Assembly: GCA_030427145.1 (NCBI GenBank)
Contig: JAUHWT010000004.1
Coordinates: 206,389-270,388 of the forward strand
Length of the DNA: 64,000 nucleotides
DNA from: Alphaproteobacteria bacterium
GTDB taxonomy: Bacteria > Pseudomonadota > Alphaproteobacteria > Rhodobacterales > Rhodobacteraceae
Reading direction: 5' to 3'
Shown here: positions 17,410 through 26,645 of the stretch, one piece after another
Position numbering within the stretch: position 1 is the stretch's first letter
Layout of the letters: each line of letters begins with the position of its first letter
Notes under the pieces: generated by a model
What the model saw: the letters and a program-made list of their open reading frames with translations, nothing else
The model's database searches: none
Told to the model about the DNA's origin: nothing
Program-made: the position numbers and the translations under genes

Positions 17410-19011
17410 CTACAGAATGAAATCGGACCGGTGATAGTCTGAGGCCTCCACCGATCCGTCACGGATCACCAAATAAAACTCCGCGCGCACGTCGCCGTCG
17501 ATGTTTCCAAACACCAGGGTGTTTGTTGTGTTGCTGTCATCCTCAAGCCAGAGATCAGCACGCCCGGTGCCCTGGTTGAAGGAGAATGACTGGTCACCGC
17601 CGGAGATGTTGTTGGCATCAATCTCCGACACATCGATGACGTCACCATCAGCTCTGCCAGCTTTCTCAAACGCCGCCACCGAACCTCCGGGCCGAAGAAT
17701 GTCGAAATCGTCCGGTGTGGAATCGCTTACGTCCAGGAAGACGAACGTATCATCTCCCTTCCCGCCCTTGATTATGTCGGCCCCGGCGCCGCCCGTGATT
17801 TCGTCATGGGCGTTTCCTCCATAGAGCCGGTCCCGGCCGTTATCGCCGGTCAGCGTGTCGCTGCCTTTACCGCCCAGAAGCCTGTCCGAACCGCTTCGTC
17901 CAATCAGTTCATCCCGGCCCTCACCGCCTTCCAGACGGTTCCTGGCGCCGTTGCCGACAATCCGGTCGTTCCCCTCGCCGCCCAGAGCGTTTTCGATGAG
18001 CGACCGGCGGTCATCATCATATTTCAGGGCGTTGAAGATGTTGCCGCGGGCGCTCTGATGCTCAAAATCGCCGCCAATGTCAGCGAGCTGTTTGTTGCTA
18101 AAGACCGAATGCTTTCCCGGACGCAAATCGATATCAACACCCCGTTCATATCGCGACAGGTCGTAAGTATCAGTCCCGCCACCGTCCCAGATCGTGGCGT
18201 AGATCCGGTTGGCACCGGGATCGATAGCGCTCTCACCATCGATTTTGGTCTTTCCGCTCCCTGGTTTCCACGAATAGACCGTGTCGCCGGAGTTGGCGTC
18301 GTAATTCGCGCCGTAGAGATGCTGAAGTGCAGCAATGTCCAGCATCATGTAAGTCTGCGGACGGCCCCAGAATTCCGGCGACACCGTGGTGCCGTCACCG
18401 AGATCCTCGCCGACATAGCTTTTGTAGGTCATGACGGTGTACTCATTGCTGTCGTACTTGTTGGGGACCGCACCGAACTCGGACTCCTCATGACCATGAA
18501 GGAGGCCCAGCGCGTGCCCGATTTCATGGAGCATGGTCAGGTGATCATCGTTCCCCTCTTCCGGCTCCACACCGATGGTGCCGAAGAACACCCTCCCCGC
18601 CTCGCTCGTCGTTCCCGGCAGATAGGCGTAAGCCCCGCTATAGTCGCCGCTGTTGGCGGCAGCGATATCGTCGTTCGGATTGGCCGCATTGCTGAATTCA
18701 AACTCGAGTTCGGTAAGGCTCTCCACCGAAAAGGATTCCGCATAGCCGTCCGCGCCATCGAAGTCGCTGTCGAGGATGGATTTGTAGTAGAAGAGCTGTC
18801 GATTTGAGAGCGGCGAGAAATCCTGAAATTCGGCGCTGATGTCATTTTCGTCCCAATCGGAGAAAAAATCGTCAGCATAGTCATCCGAAGATGTCGGCGC
18901 GCTGTAGGTCAACTCGTCGCTCGACCAGCGCCAGGCGGGCAGAATTCCATCTATGCGGTCATCACGGCTGGAAGATACTGGTCGAACGGAAGACTTTCTG
19001 ACGGCACTCAA
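17410..19011 (-). CDS. Serralysin-type M10 metalloprotease with RTX repeats (paralogue 1)
   Basis: Predicted secreted zinc protease of 533 residues. The catalytic domain has HEIGHALGLLH (His162, His166, His172 as zinc ligands) and the Met-turn TVMTY (Met194). The C-terminal half has about eight RTX nonapeptides of GGxGxDxLx type (for example GGEGNDRIV, GGKGSDTLT, GGAGADIIK), which bind calcium. The protein ends in SDFIL, the hydrophobic/acidic terminus typical of type I secretion substrates. There is no Sec signal peptide, as expected for this class. The start is TTG (19009-19011) with GGAGAGAG upstream. Paralogues are at 19097-20683 and 43434-45482. No type I exporter is encoded in the window. 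Confidence 0.92.
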   Translation of the reverse strand: MSAVRKSSVRPVSSSRDDRIDGILPAWRWSSDELTYSAPTSSDDYADDFFSDWDENDISAEFQDFSPLSNRQLFYYKSILDSDFDGADGYAESFSVESLTELEFEFSNAANPNDDIAAANSGDYSGAYAYLPGTTSEAGRVFFGTIGVEPEEGNDDHLTMLHEIGHALGLLHGHEESEFGAVPNKYDSNEYTVMTYKSYVGEDLGDGTTVSPEFWGRPQTYMMLDIAALQHLYGANYDANSGDTVYSWKPGSGKTKIDGESAIDPGANRIYATIWDGGGTDTYDLSRYERGVDIDLRPGKHSVFSNKQLADIGGDFEHQSARGNIFNALKYDDDRRSLIENALGGEGNDRIVGNGARNRLEGGEGRDELIGRSGSDRLLGGKGSDTLTGDNGRDRLYGGNAHDEITGGAGADIIKGGKGDDTFVFLDVSDSTPDDFDILRPGGSVAAFEKAGRADGDVIDVSEIDANNISGGDQSFSFNQGTGRADLWLEDDSNTTNTLVFGNIDGDVRAEFYLVIRDGSVEASDYHRSDFIL

Positions 19012-19096
19012 TTACTCTCTCCTCACCACCTCCGTTTCGAAATGCGGTGAAACGGTGGCGCGATGATACCCGTTTTGGGGGTTGGCCGCTACGGCG

Positions 19097-20683
19097 CTAG
19101 AGTATGAAATCGTCCGCGGTGTAGTCTGAAGCCATCACACGTCCGTCATCCAGATAGAGCCGGAACTCCGGCTGATCGTCCCTGTCCGTGTTGGCATAAA
19201 CGACCGTGTCGCCGCCGACGTTTCGCAGCCACAGTTCGCCGCGTCCCTTTGACGTGCCGAAGCTGAACGCCTGGTCGCCACCTTTCCCGGTATTTGCGTC
19301 GATCGAGGACAGGTCGATCAGATCGCCATCCGCTTTGCCGGCCCCTTCAAACGCATTCGTGGAGCCGTCCGCACGGATCACGTCTGATTTCGATTTGCTG
19401 GAATGACTGGCGCTCTTGAACCGGAAAATATCATTGCCTGAACCTCCGCGCAGGACATCGGCTCCCTTGCCACCGATCAGGACGTCGCGACCGCCATCGC
19501 CGTAAAGTCGGTCATCGCCGTTACCACCGTCCAGAGTATCCTTCCCGGAGGCCCCATGGAGCTTGTCTTTTTCGTCGTAGCCCTTCAGGCGGTCATTGCC
19601 TTTGCCACCTTCCAGTTCGTTTCTGGCCTGGTTGCCATAGAGTTGGTCGTTATTGTCGCCTCCGATTGCATTTTCGATCAACGACCGCTCATCCCCATCA
19701 TGGAGCATGGCATTAAAAATGTTACCTCGGGCCAGACCGTCGTTTTTGTCCCCACCGATTTGCGCGAGTTGATCTTCTGAAAAAACCGAATACCGGCCAG
19801 GCCGAAGATCGACCTTCAGGCGGGTATCGTATGCTGACAGGTCAAACGTGTCCTTACCATCCCCATCCCAGATCGTGGCGTAGATCCGATTGTCGCCCGG
19901 GTTTATTGCAACCTCACCATCGACCTTCGTCTTCCCGTTCGACGGCGTCCATTTGTAAACCGTATCGCCCGCATTTGTGCTGTAGTTGGCGCCATACATG
20001 TGCTGCAGGGCCGCAATATCGAGCATCATGTAGCTTTGCGGCTCGGACCAGCCGTCAACCAGCGTGTTGTCCGCTGGCCCCTGACCCACATAGGAACTGT
20101 AGGATATGACCGTATATTCGCGTGTGTCGTACTTTCCTGGGACAGCACCGTAGCCATTGTCCTCATGGGGATGGGTCAGGCCCAGCGCATGGCCTATCTC
20201 GTGCCTCAGCCCCATCATGTCGTAATTGCCGTCCTTGGGCTTGTCCCCCACACCACCGAGCCAGACATCGCCGCTCATGGCCGTGGTTCCAGGCAGATAG
20301 CCAAAAGCACCGGCAGTCTCGCCCGTGTTCCCGACCTTGATCACCGCGTTCGCCGGGTTGTTGGCCTCAAGATCAAATTCGAGTTTGGAGAAACCCTCGA
20401 CCGAGAAACCTGCATGGGCCGCATTGGCCCCGGAATAATCGCTGTCGAGGATCTTTTTCAGCGCCTTGAACTGGTTCGAATCCAACGAGGAGAAGCCGTC
20501 CCGGTTCGTAGGCGTCCCGTCGCCATCAAGGTCAGCGCTGTAGCTGAAACCATAGTCGGAAGATGTAACGGGCGCTCCGTAGGTCAGCGTCGACGACGAC
20601 CAACGGTACAAATCCAGGATGCCATCAATGGAACTGTCATCGGTGTCCGCAACGGATTTAATTCCGGATGCTCCGTAGGCCAT
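19097..20683 (-). CDS. Serralysin-type M10 metalloprotease with Ile in the Met-turn (paralogue 2)
   Basis: A 528-residue paralogue of the gene just downstream, with the same layout: N-terminal motif IDGILDLYRWSSSTLTY, catalytic HEIGHALGLTH (His161/165/171), RTX nonapeptides (GGDNNDQLY, GGKGNDRLK, GGNGDDRLY, GGKGADVLR) and terminal DDFIL. The Met-turn reads TVISY: the Met that is nearly invariant in metzincins is Ile193 here (codon ATA, 20105-20107). The zinc ligands and the Met-turn Tyr remain. The open frame begins at a GTG at 20710; I prefer ATG 20683, with GGGA upstream. Only 85 nt separate it from paralogue 1. Confidence 0.9.
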   Translation of the reverse strand: MAYGASGIKSVADTDDSSIDGILDLYRWSSSTLTYGAPVTSSDYGFSYSADLDGDGTPTNRDGFSSLDSNQFKALKKILDSDYSGANAAHAGFSVEGFSKLEFDLEANNPANAVIKVGNTGETAGAFGYLPGTTAMSGDVWLGGVGDKPKDGNYDMMGLRHEIGHALGLTHPHEDNGYGAVPGKYDTREYTVISYSSYVGQGPADNTLVDGWSEPQSYMMLDIAALQHMYGANYSTNAGDTVYKWTPSNGKTKVDGEVAINPGDNRIYATIWDGDGKDTFDLSAYDTRLKVDLRPGRYSVFSEDQLAQIGGDKNDGLARGNIFNAMLHDGDERSLIENAIGGDNNDQLYGNQARNELEGGKGNDRLKGYDEKDKLHGASGKDTLDGGNGDDRLYGDGGRDVLIGGKGADVLRGGSGNDIFRFKSASHSSKSKSDVIRADGSTNAFEGAGKADGDLIDLSSIDANTGKGGDQAFSFGTSKGRGELWLRNVGGDTVVYANTDRDDQPEFRLYLDDGRVMASDYTADDFIL

Positions 20684-20844
20684 TTGCGCGTTCCCTGTTC
20701 TCCGTGACAACCGGCGAACGGGGCTGTTGCCGGAGCCCTGGATCTGCTCACAGGAGAATTAATCCGGCGTGAATTCAGGGTGTTTGGGGATTTGTCATGG
20801 TTAATGACAGGTTGCGAAACCGCAGGTTTCGGAGCCCAAACAGC

Positions 20845-20872
20845 AAAAAGGGCGCGGATGTTTCGCGCCCTT
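20845..20872 (-). terminator. Intrinsic terminator after rpoH
   Basis: Minus strand GGGCGCG-AAACATC-CGCGCCC followed by TTTTTG: a perfect 7-bp GC stem with 7-nt loop and U-tract, about 35 nt after the rpoH stop. Confidence 0.9.
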
Positions 20873-20907
20873 CGGTTATTTTGTTAGGAACTCGGCCGGG
20901 TACCGGC

Positions 20908-21804
20908 TCAGTTCATGCTTGGGCTCAGCCCGCGTTCACTGGCGAGCTCGCGCATCTTCTTCTGAAGTTTCTCGAACGCACGAACCTCGATCTGGCGAAT
21001 ACGCTCCCGGCTTACGTTGTAGATGCGCGACAGGTCCTCAAGCGTGACCGGCTCCTCCTTCAGGCGGCGCTCGGTCAGAATGCTCTGCTCACGCTCGTTC
21101 AGCGTGCCGATCGCTTCCATCAGGAGTTCCTGGCGGCTCTTGTATTCATCCTGTTCGGCATAGGCCTCAGCCTGGTTGGCATCCTCGTCCTCGAGCCAGT
21201 CCTGCCACTCGGCAGCACCCTCACCATCGGTATTGATCTGCGCGTTCAGGCTTGCATCCCCGCCGGACATGCGCCGGTTCATGGAGATCACCTCGGACTC
21301 GGTCACATTCAGGTCGCTGGCGATTTTTGCCACGTTTTCGGGACGCAACTCGCCATCCTCAAGAGCACCAATCCGGCTTTTGGCCTTGCGCAGGTTGAAG
21401 AACAGTTTCTTCTGCGCGGCGGTCGTACCGAGCTTCACGAGGCTCCACGAGCGCAGGATGTACTCCTGAATGCTCGCGCGGATCCACCACATGGCATAGG
21501 TCGACAGCCGGAAACCCTTTTCCGGATCGAAGCGTTTGACCGCCTGCATCAGGCCAACATTTGCCTCCGATACCACCTCGGAGGTCGGAAGACCGTAACC
21601 CCGGTAGCCCATGGCGATCTTTGCAGCGAGGCGCAGGTGGCTGGTCACCAGCTGATGTGCGGCGTTGCTGTCCTGGTGATCGACCCAGGCCTTGGCCAGC
21701 ATGTATTCCTCCTCCGGTTCCAGCATCGGGAACTTACGGATTTCCTGCATGTAGCGGGAAAGCCCATGCTCGGGAGAAGGTGCCGGTAAATTTGTATAGC
21801 TCAC
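20908..21804 (-). CDS. rpoH: RNA polymerase heat-shock sigma factor RpoH (sigma-32)
   Basis: Alternative sigma factor directing heat-shock and stress genes. The 298 residues contain region 1.2/2.1 (SRYMQEIRKFPMLEPEEEYMLAKAW), the RpoH-type region 2 (GYGLPTSEVVSEANVGLMQAVKRFDPEKGFRLSTYAMWWIRASIQEYILRSW is the span, with the family-specific ASIQEYILRSWSLVK), the RpoH box QKKLFFNLRK, and a region 4 helix-turn-helix ([14 protein letters not shown]). GTG start (21802-21804) with an excellent Shine-Dalgarno TAAGGAGGT 5-7 nt upstream. An intrinsic terminator follows. Alphaproteobacteria often have two RpoH paralogues; which one this is cannot be told. Confidence 0.96.
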   Translation of the reverse strand: MSYTNLPAPSPEHGLSRYMQEIRKFPMLEPEEEYMLAKAWVDHQDSNAAHQLVTSHLRLAAKIAMGYRGYGLPTSEVVSEANVGLMQAVKRFDPEKGFRLSTYAMWWIRASIQEYILRSWSLVKLGTTAAQKKLFFNLRKAKSRIGALEDGELRPENVAKIASDLNVTESEVISMNRRMSGGDASLNAQINTDGEGAAEWQDWLEDEDANQAEAYAEQDEYKSRQELLMEAIGTLNEREQSILTERRLKEEPVTLEDLSRIYNVSRERIRQIEVRAFEKLQKKMRELASERGLSPSMN

Positions 21805-21875
21805 TGTCTTACCTCCTTAGAAATCCATCCGGGTCTATCCTGCCCTCGACTGGACTCCTCTCGTGTCTGATTAAT

Positions 21876-21881
21876 ATTATA
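21876..21881 (-). promoter_or_regulatory. Perfect -10 element upstream of rpoH
   Basis: Minus strand TATAAT at 21876-21881, about 72 nt before the GTG start. The -35 region (about GTTTAA at 17 bp) is poor, so an activator or extended element may help. The 180 bp beyond it, up to 22066, show no further gene. Confidence 0.5.
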
Positions 21882-22066
21882 GTGCCTGTTACATATATTT
21901 AAACGGTGGGATCGGGATAATCCGTCGAAAAAAATACAAGGCACTGATACTGCTTCGTTTTTGGAAGCGAAATCCCGTTCAATCAAACGTGAAGGTGGTT
22001 GAAATCCGCTCCATGTGTACCTGAAACCCGCCTGGCGGCCATTTGGTTCCCGTTAAATGTAAGCGT

Positions 22067-22786
22067 CTACCGACAGCAGGACGCCACGGGGTACCCGTCC
22101 GTTACGGTGCCGGATATTTCCAGCACGAGTTTGCGTCGAACCGCCTGCGCGAACGTGTCGCGCCCCTCCGCCGTGACCATGAACGCGGCGGGTCCACCAA
22201 TGATCCGCGTCGCGTATTCACGTTCCAGATTGGCGCCCGCCCGGCGACCGTCCTCAGGCCGCAGAATCGGCAACGCATTGATGGTGATACCCGCCGCCAG
22301 CACCTCTTCCCGCGCCTCGGCGATCGGCGGGCCGTAGGAATTCCCGATGCTGTCGCCGGAGAAATCAATGACAGCCCGTGGCGCGAAGATCCCGTTACCC
22401 TCGATCAGGTGCTTGCCCTCCAGCAAAGCCGACCCTATTGCATTGCGACCGAAAGCCTGGCGGGGTGGTGCGGCAACCGCATCGGCAAAGGCTTTCGCGC
22501 TTTCCGGCCCGTCAATCACCATCCAGTCCACAACCACAGCGGTATTGGTTGCCCACTCCACATATGTCACCGCGATATTGCCATAAAGCGACCCGGTAAT
22601 CGCTGACAGCACCAGCGGGTCCTGCATTGCGGCGGCATACCCCTGGCGCTGAAAAGCCAGTTCCTCGGAATCTATAGAACCGGATGCGTCCGCCAGAAGA
22701 ACAAGTTCAAGACCCACCTCCTCACGGTCCTGCGCGAAAACGGCACCTGCGAAGAATAATGCAATCAGCGTTTTAAAAATCGGCAT
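22067..22786 (-). CDS. DUF1194 family protein (von Willebrand A-like, exported)
   Basis: A 239-residue protein with a signal peptide (MPIFKTLIALFFAGAVFA) and a vWA-like fold: ADASGSID gives the DxSxS start of a MIDAS metal site, and IDFSGDSIGNSYG lies in the second half. This is the DUF1194 family, periplasmic proteins of unknown role common in alphaproteobacteria. The frame extends 10 codons upstream, but the ATG at 22784-22786 puts the signal peptide at the N-terminus. Two Cys at the C-terminus (SCCR) are unusual. Confidence 0.82.
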   Translation of the reverse strand: MPIFKTLIALFFAGAVFAQDREEVGLELVLLADASGSIDSEELAFQRQGYAAAMQDPLVLSAITGSLYGNIAVTYVEWATNTAVVVDWMVIDGPESAKAFADAVAAPPRQAFGRNAIGSALLEGKHLIEGNGIFAPRAVIDFSGDSIGNSYGPPIAEAREEVLAAGITINALPILRPEDGRRAGANLEREYATRIIGGPAAFMVTAEGRDTFAQAVRRKLVLEISGTVTDGYPVASCCR

Positions 22787-22856
22787 GGCGCCAAACCTAA
22801 TCCGGTTTGACGCCATCTCGTTTTGAAAATGCCGTGAGCGGCGCGCTCATCAGCGG

Positions 22857-23816
22857 TTACAGCGTCTCCTCAAGCCTGTCCGTCGCTGGTGCCGGTGTCG
22901 GAGAAAGGGCCGACACCTTCGCGCGCAACTCCGCGGTCATGGGCACATCAAGCGCATTGAGCGAGGGTTTCAACTGCTCCACGTTCCGGGCACCGATAAG
23001 CGGCGCTGTGATTGCCGGGTGCGAGGCAACCCAGGCAACCGCCAGACTGACCGGATGCCATCCATTTTCCTCAGCGAACTCCGCAAATTCACCGGCCACG
23101 TCCCTCATCCAGTCCGGCCCGTAGCGTTTGGCGTACATGTTGTCGGTGCTGATGCGACCGTCCGGCTGGCCCTTGCGGTACTTGCCACTCAACAGACCAC
23201 CACCCACGGGGCTGTAGGGCGTTACGGCCATATTTTCAGCCAAAGCCAACGGAAGAATTTCCACCTCGGCCTGCCGTTTCACCAGGTTGTACATGGGCTG
23301 TATTGCATCGAACCGTACCAGGCCCTCACGGGCCGAAATGCCCAGCGCGGTCGCGATCTGCCACGCCGCCCAGTTCGAAACGCCGAGATAAAGCACCTTT
23401 CCCGATTTCACGAGAAGGTCGAGCCCGTGCAGCGTCTCCGCAATATCAACGGCTTCGTCAAACCGGTGAACAAACAGCACATCGACCCGGTCGGTCCCGA
23501 GCCGGCGTAGGCTGTTCTCGACGGAAAGCGCAATATGCCGGCGGTTGAGACCGCCCTCATTGCCGGGAGACGGAGACCCGACCTTGGTGGTGATGACCAG
23601 CGCGTCGCGCTCATGGGCCATCAAACCACCAAGGATCTCCTCCGCCCTGCCATCGGAGTAGACATTGGCGCAGTCAAAGAAGTTGATACCCGCATCGCGG
23701 CATGCGGCATACAGGTCCTTCGCCCCCGCCTCATCGGCCTCCCGACCGAATGACATGGTGCCCATGCAAAGCCGGGAGACGTTAACTCCCGTGCGACCCA
23801 GAACTGTGTTTTCCAC
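22857..23816 (-). CDS. Aldo/keto reductase
   Basis: A 319-residue NADPH-dependent reductase of the AKR superfamily, closest in pattern to the YajO/YhdN/tas-like group. Motifs: LGRTGVNVSRLCMGTMSFG at the N-terminus, FDCANVYSDGRAEEILG with catalytic Asp and Tyr, Lys in ITTKVG, His in LFVHRFDEAVDI, and the C-terminal cofactor motif TAPLIGARNVEQL. The start codon is GTG (23814-23816) with a G-rich Shine-Dalgarno. Physiological substrate unknown. Confidence 0.9.
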   Translation of the reverse strand: MENTVLGRTGVNVSRLCMGTMSFGREADEAGAKDLYAACRDAGINFFDCANVYSDGRAEEILGGLMAHERDALVITTKVGSPSPGNEGGLNRRHIALSVENSLRRLGTDRVDVLFVHRFDEAVDIAETLHGLDLLVKSGKVLYLGVSNWAAWQIATALGISAREGLVRFDAIQPMYNLVKRQAEVEILPLALAENMAVTPYSPVGGGLLSGKYRKGQPDGRISTDNMYAKRYGPDWMRDVAGEFAEFAEENGWHPVSLAVAWVASHPAITAPLIGARNVEQLKPSLNALDVPMTAELRAKVSALSPTPAPATDRLEETL

Positions 23817-23860
23817 GGATAGGTTCCCCCGAATTTGTTTGCTTCACCGCCAATCCGGTG

Positions 23861-24163
23861 TCAGCCGGCGATATCGGCCAACAGCCGGTCCCATTCCGCC
23901 GGTATGTCCGCAGCCCGCTCCTCACCGGTGCGGCGATACCACCAGTTGGCATTGGCCAGGTCGCCCTCAATCCAGTGGGACAACGCATGGACACGGTCGT
24001 GATCCCTGGATCCCTCGCCCATCTGACAAATCGAATGGGCCTTTTCCCATTCCGGTCCCATTTCCAGATTACCCTTTTTGAGCCACCAAAGCGCCTGTAC
24101 CGGCGGCGAAAGCGATGGATCAGGCGCGTCGGCGTCCAGATTGAGTGAAGTCGCGGTTGTCAT
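23861..24163 (-). CDS. Conserved small protein of unknown function
   Basis: A 100-residue soluble protein. It contains QALWWLKKGNLEMGPEWEKAHSICQ and HALSHWIEGDLANANWWYRRTG, a pattern (WxxKG-dWekAH ... HAxLHxxEGDxxNAxYWYrrA) I recognise from conserved hypothetical proteins in Proteobacteria and Bacteroidetes; it resembles a single TPR-like helical unit. ATG 24163 has GGAGGACTGAC immediately upstream and is preferred over the upstream in-frame ATG at 24190. Confidence 0.7.
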   Translation of the reverse strand: MTTATSLNLDADAPDPSLSPPVQALWWLKKGNLEMGPEWEKAHSICQMGEGSRDHDRVHALSHWIEGDLANANWWYRRTGEERAADIPAEWDRLLADIAG

Positions 24164-24241
24164 GTCAGTCCTCCCCTGAGTTGCCGACACAATGCCGCCC
24201 AGCGCTGCGGCGTCAACCCGAATGCGGAAAAGGCCTGGCCG

Positions 24242-24796
24242 TCAGGCGGTGATGACACGATACGTGTTGGAAACCAGACCGGACGGAAAGCTTTTCACAT
24301 CGGTCAGTTCCAGATCGATATCCCGATCCACCGCACCGAAAAGCCCCCGCCCCTCACCAATCAGGATCGGGATCACCGTAACCGTCATGTCGACGATCAG
24401 CCCCGCCCGCAGAAAAGACTGAATGACCTGCCCGCCATCCACATAGGCCCGCTTCCACCCGCGGGATTTGAGGCGTTCCATCAGGGCCTCCGGCCGTTCG
24501 CCGGAGATTTCGACACCGCCCCGCAGCCGTTCGGGAATGTCGTCCACCGTCATCGAGGCACTCATTACGACTACGGGCACCTTGTAGGGCCACGGATCGA
24601 ATTCCTGCACTGAGCGGAAGGTCCCGCTCCCCATCACCAAGCCATCCATGCCCGAGATGAAGGCATCAAACCCGTGGTCTTCCTCCCCGGTGTCCTGTCG
24701 CAGCAGCCAGTTAATGGAACCGTCCGTACGCGCAATGAAGCCATCGAGGCTCATGGCGATGAAAACATGGCCCGTTGTAAGATCTGTCATGGTCAC
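24242..24796 (-). CDS. Dihydrofolate reductase family protein (YwjB/YyaP-like)
   Basis: A 184-residue DHFR/RibD-C-like reductase: GHVFIAMSLDGFIARTDGSINWL at the N-terminus is characteristic of the YwjB/YyaP group, with MGSGTFRSV in the nucleotide-binding turn, RAYVDGGQVIQSFL and the C-terminal IPILIGEGRGLFG. Substrate unknown. Its start overlaps the pseudouridine synthase stop by 4 nt, so the two are coupled. Confidence 0.85.
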   Translation of the reverse strand: MTMTDLTTGHVFIAMSLDGFIARTDGSINWLLRQDTGEEDHGFDAFISGMDGLVMGSGTFRSVQEFDPWPYKVPVVVMSASMTVDDIPERLRGGVEISGERPEALMERLKSRGWKRAYVDGGQVIQSFLRAGLIVDMTVTVIPILIGEGRGLFGAVDRDIDLELTDVKSFPSGLVSNTYRVITA

Positions 24797-25803
24797 AATG
24801 CCCTCAGGTCCTCAATAAGGGCCCGCATGTCGTCCGGGAAGTCAGCCTGAAACCGCAAGTTCACAGCTGTGAACGGGTGAACGAAACCTAAAGTTTCCGC
24901 ATGGAGCGCCTGTCGCGGGAAATCCCGCATGAAGTCCGGCCCCCCAACGCGACCATAGACACGGTCGCCCACCAGGGAATGTCCGGCAAAGGTCATGTGC
25001 ACGCGTATCTGGTGCGTCCGGCCTGTTTCCAGGCGGCACTCCACCAGCGACGCCAGGGGCCGGTCACCGCCGAAGCGTTCCAGGACACGCGCACGCGTGA
25101 CCGCGTGTTTGCCACGGGATGCCAAAACCGCCATGCGTTTGCGGTCGCCGGGATGGCGTCCGATATTGCCCTCGATCCGCAGGATGCCGCCGCTTTCCCA
25201 GCTCACGCCTTTCAGACCGGCCAGCCTCGGGTCCGACCTCTCCGGCGCTCCTTTGACGACCGCCAGATAGCGGCGTTCCAGATCATGCGCCGCAAACTGT
25301 TTTGCCAGCCCGTGATGAGCAAGGTCCGACTTGGCGACCACGAGCAGACCACTTGTTTCCCGGTCTATACGATGAACAATACCGGGACGAACCGTGCCGC
25401 CAATTCCGGACAGGCTGTCACCGCAGTGATACAGCAGGGCATTGACCAGCGTACCGGTCAGAGCACCCGCCGCAGGGTGGACAACCATCCCCACGGGCTT
25501 GTTGACGACAATCAAGTGCTCATCCTCGAAGACCACATCCAGCGGGATGTTTTCAGCCTTTGTCTCCAGGGGAACCGCGGCTGGCATGTTGATGAGCAGG
25601 ACCGCACCGGGCTCTATTTTTGTACGGGCATCAAGCAGGGTGGTCCCGTCCTCGCGCGTCACGGCTCCCTCGCCGATCAAGGCCTGAAGGCGGGAGCGGC
25701 TGAGACCGGAATTGTCCGGCACGGCGTCGGCCAGTGCCTTGTCCAGGCGGGGCGCCGGATTGTCGCCTATTTTGACCTGAATGACGTCCGGCTGTTCCGA
25801 CAC
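24793..25803 (-). CDS. RluA/RluD-type pseudouridine synthase
   Basis: Isomerises uridine to pseudouridine in RNA, most probably 23S rRNA as for RluD. An N-terminal S4 domain (about residues 14-70, RLDKALADAVPD ... LSRSRLQALIGEGAVT) precedes the catalytic domain with VVNKPVGMVVHPAAG, HRIDRETSGLLVVAK (catalytic Asp) and ETGRTHQIRVHM. The start is the GTG at 25801-25803, preceded by GGAGG at 5 nt; upstream codons in the open frame look non-coding. The product is 336 residues. Confidence 0.93.
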   Translation of the reverse strand: MSEQPDVIQVKIGDNPAPRLDKALADAVPDNSGLSRSRLQALIGEGAVTREDGTTLLDARTKIEPGAVLLINMPAAVPLETKAENIPLDVVFEDEHLIVVNKPVGMVVHPAAGALTGTLVNALLYHCGDSLSGIGGTVRPGIVHRIDRETSGLLVVAKSDLAHHGLAKQFAAHDLERRYLAVVKGAPERSDPRLAGLKGVSWESGGILRIEGNIGRHPGDRKRMAVLASRGKHAVTRARVLERFGGDRPLASLVECRLETGRTHQIRVHMTFAGHSLVGDRVYGRVGGPDFMRDFPRQALHAETLGFVHPFTAVNLRFQADFPDDMRALIEDLRAL

Positions 25804-25855
25804 GGGGGCCTCCGAATAAGTGAGTGACCGGGTGTTGCCCCGGACCGGGGTACTG

Positions 25856-26500
25856 TCAAGCGGAAGGCTCGAGGGCGGGCAGGTCAAGTATCTTTGAAAT
25901 GGAGACGAGCGCAATCCTGGACAGTTCACCGCTTTCAAAGCTGTCCGGAATTGTGCTGCCCTCAATCCAGAGACCGTCGATCACGGCATTGCAGGCGATC
26001 GCGTGTGAGCGCAACATGGTCACATCGACCGTGCGACCCGCATCCTTTAGGGCCACGCCAATGAGTTCCTGCATGAAATCGCGATAGGCCCGGTAGGTTC
26101 GGCCGTGAACGTCACGCATCTGCGGGCTGTGCTGCGCCGCCTGCATGAATGCCGCCCACAGAGCAACCGCCCGGGCCGAGGTGACAGGGGGCGTAAGCGC
26201 CGCCTCAATAAATGCCGTCAGGCGGGCAACAGGATCGGTAGTGTCCTGAGCCACGGCGGCGATGGCCTGTTCGGTCATGGATGTCATGTGCCGGTCAAAG
26301 GCCGCCGCGATCAGGTCTTCTTTCGAGGAAAAGTGATGCCGGATCAGGCCAAGTGTCACGTTCGCTTCGGCCGCTATGGAGCGCACTGTTGCCGCCTGGG
26401 TGCCGGAGCGTGCAATGATTTGCAGAGTGGCGTCGATCAGTTCTGAACGCCGCTGCTCGGGCGCCGCACGCGTAAACGCCTTTTGACCATCCGGTCTCAC
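25856..26500 (-). CDS. TetR family transcriptional regulator (BetI-like)
   Basis: A 214-residue regulator with an N-terminal helix-turn-helix (about 15-60: RSELIDATLQIIARSGTQAATVRSIAAEANVTLGLIRHHFSSKEDLI is the span; NVTLGLIRHHF is the recognition helix) and a BetI-like C-terminal ligand domain. The start is GTG (26498-26500) with GGGAGG 7 nt upstream; longer versions would run into the divergent gene's promoter. The divergent 2-hydroxyacid dehydrogenase starts 145 nt away and is a plausible target. Confidence 0.87.
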   Translation of the reverse strand: MRPDGQKAFTRAAPEQRRSELIDATLQIIARSGTQAATVRSIAAEANVTLGLIRHHFSSKEDLIAAAFDRHMTSMTEQAIAAVAQDTTDPVARLTAFIEAALTPPVTSARAVALWAAFMQAAQHSPQMRDVHGRTYRAYRDFMQELIGVALKDAGRTVDVTMLRSHAIACNAVIDGLWIEGSTIPDSFESGELSRIALVSISKILDLPALEPSA

Positions 26501-26645
26501 ACCCGATCCTCCCAAATTCCATTGTCTCAAAAGGATAAGGCGGCCGACGTGGCGCTTCAATCCGTTTTGGCGGACAGGGGGTGACGGCGCTGCAAAACTC
26601 TGCCGTAATGGCAGGGTGTCGAATGAGTTTGAGGGAGTACTGGGA

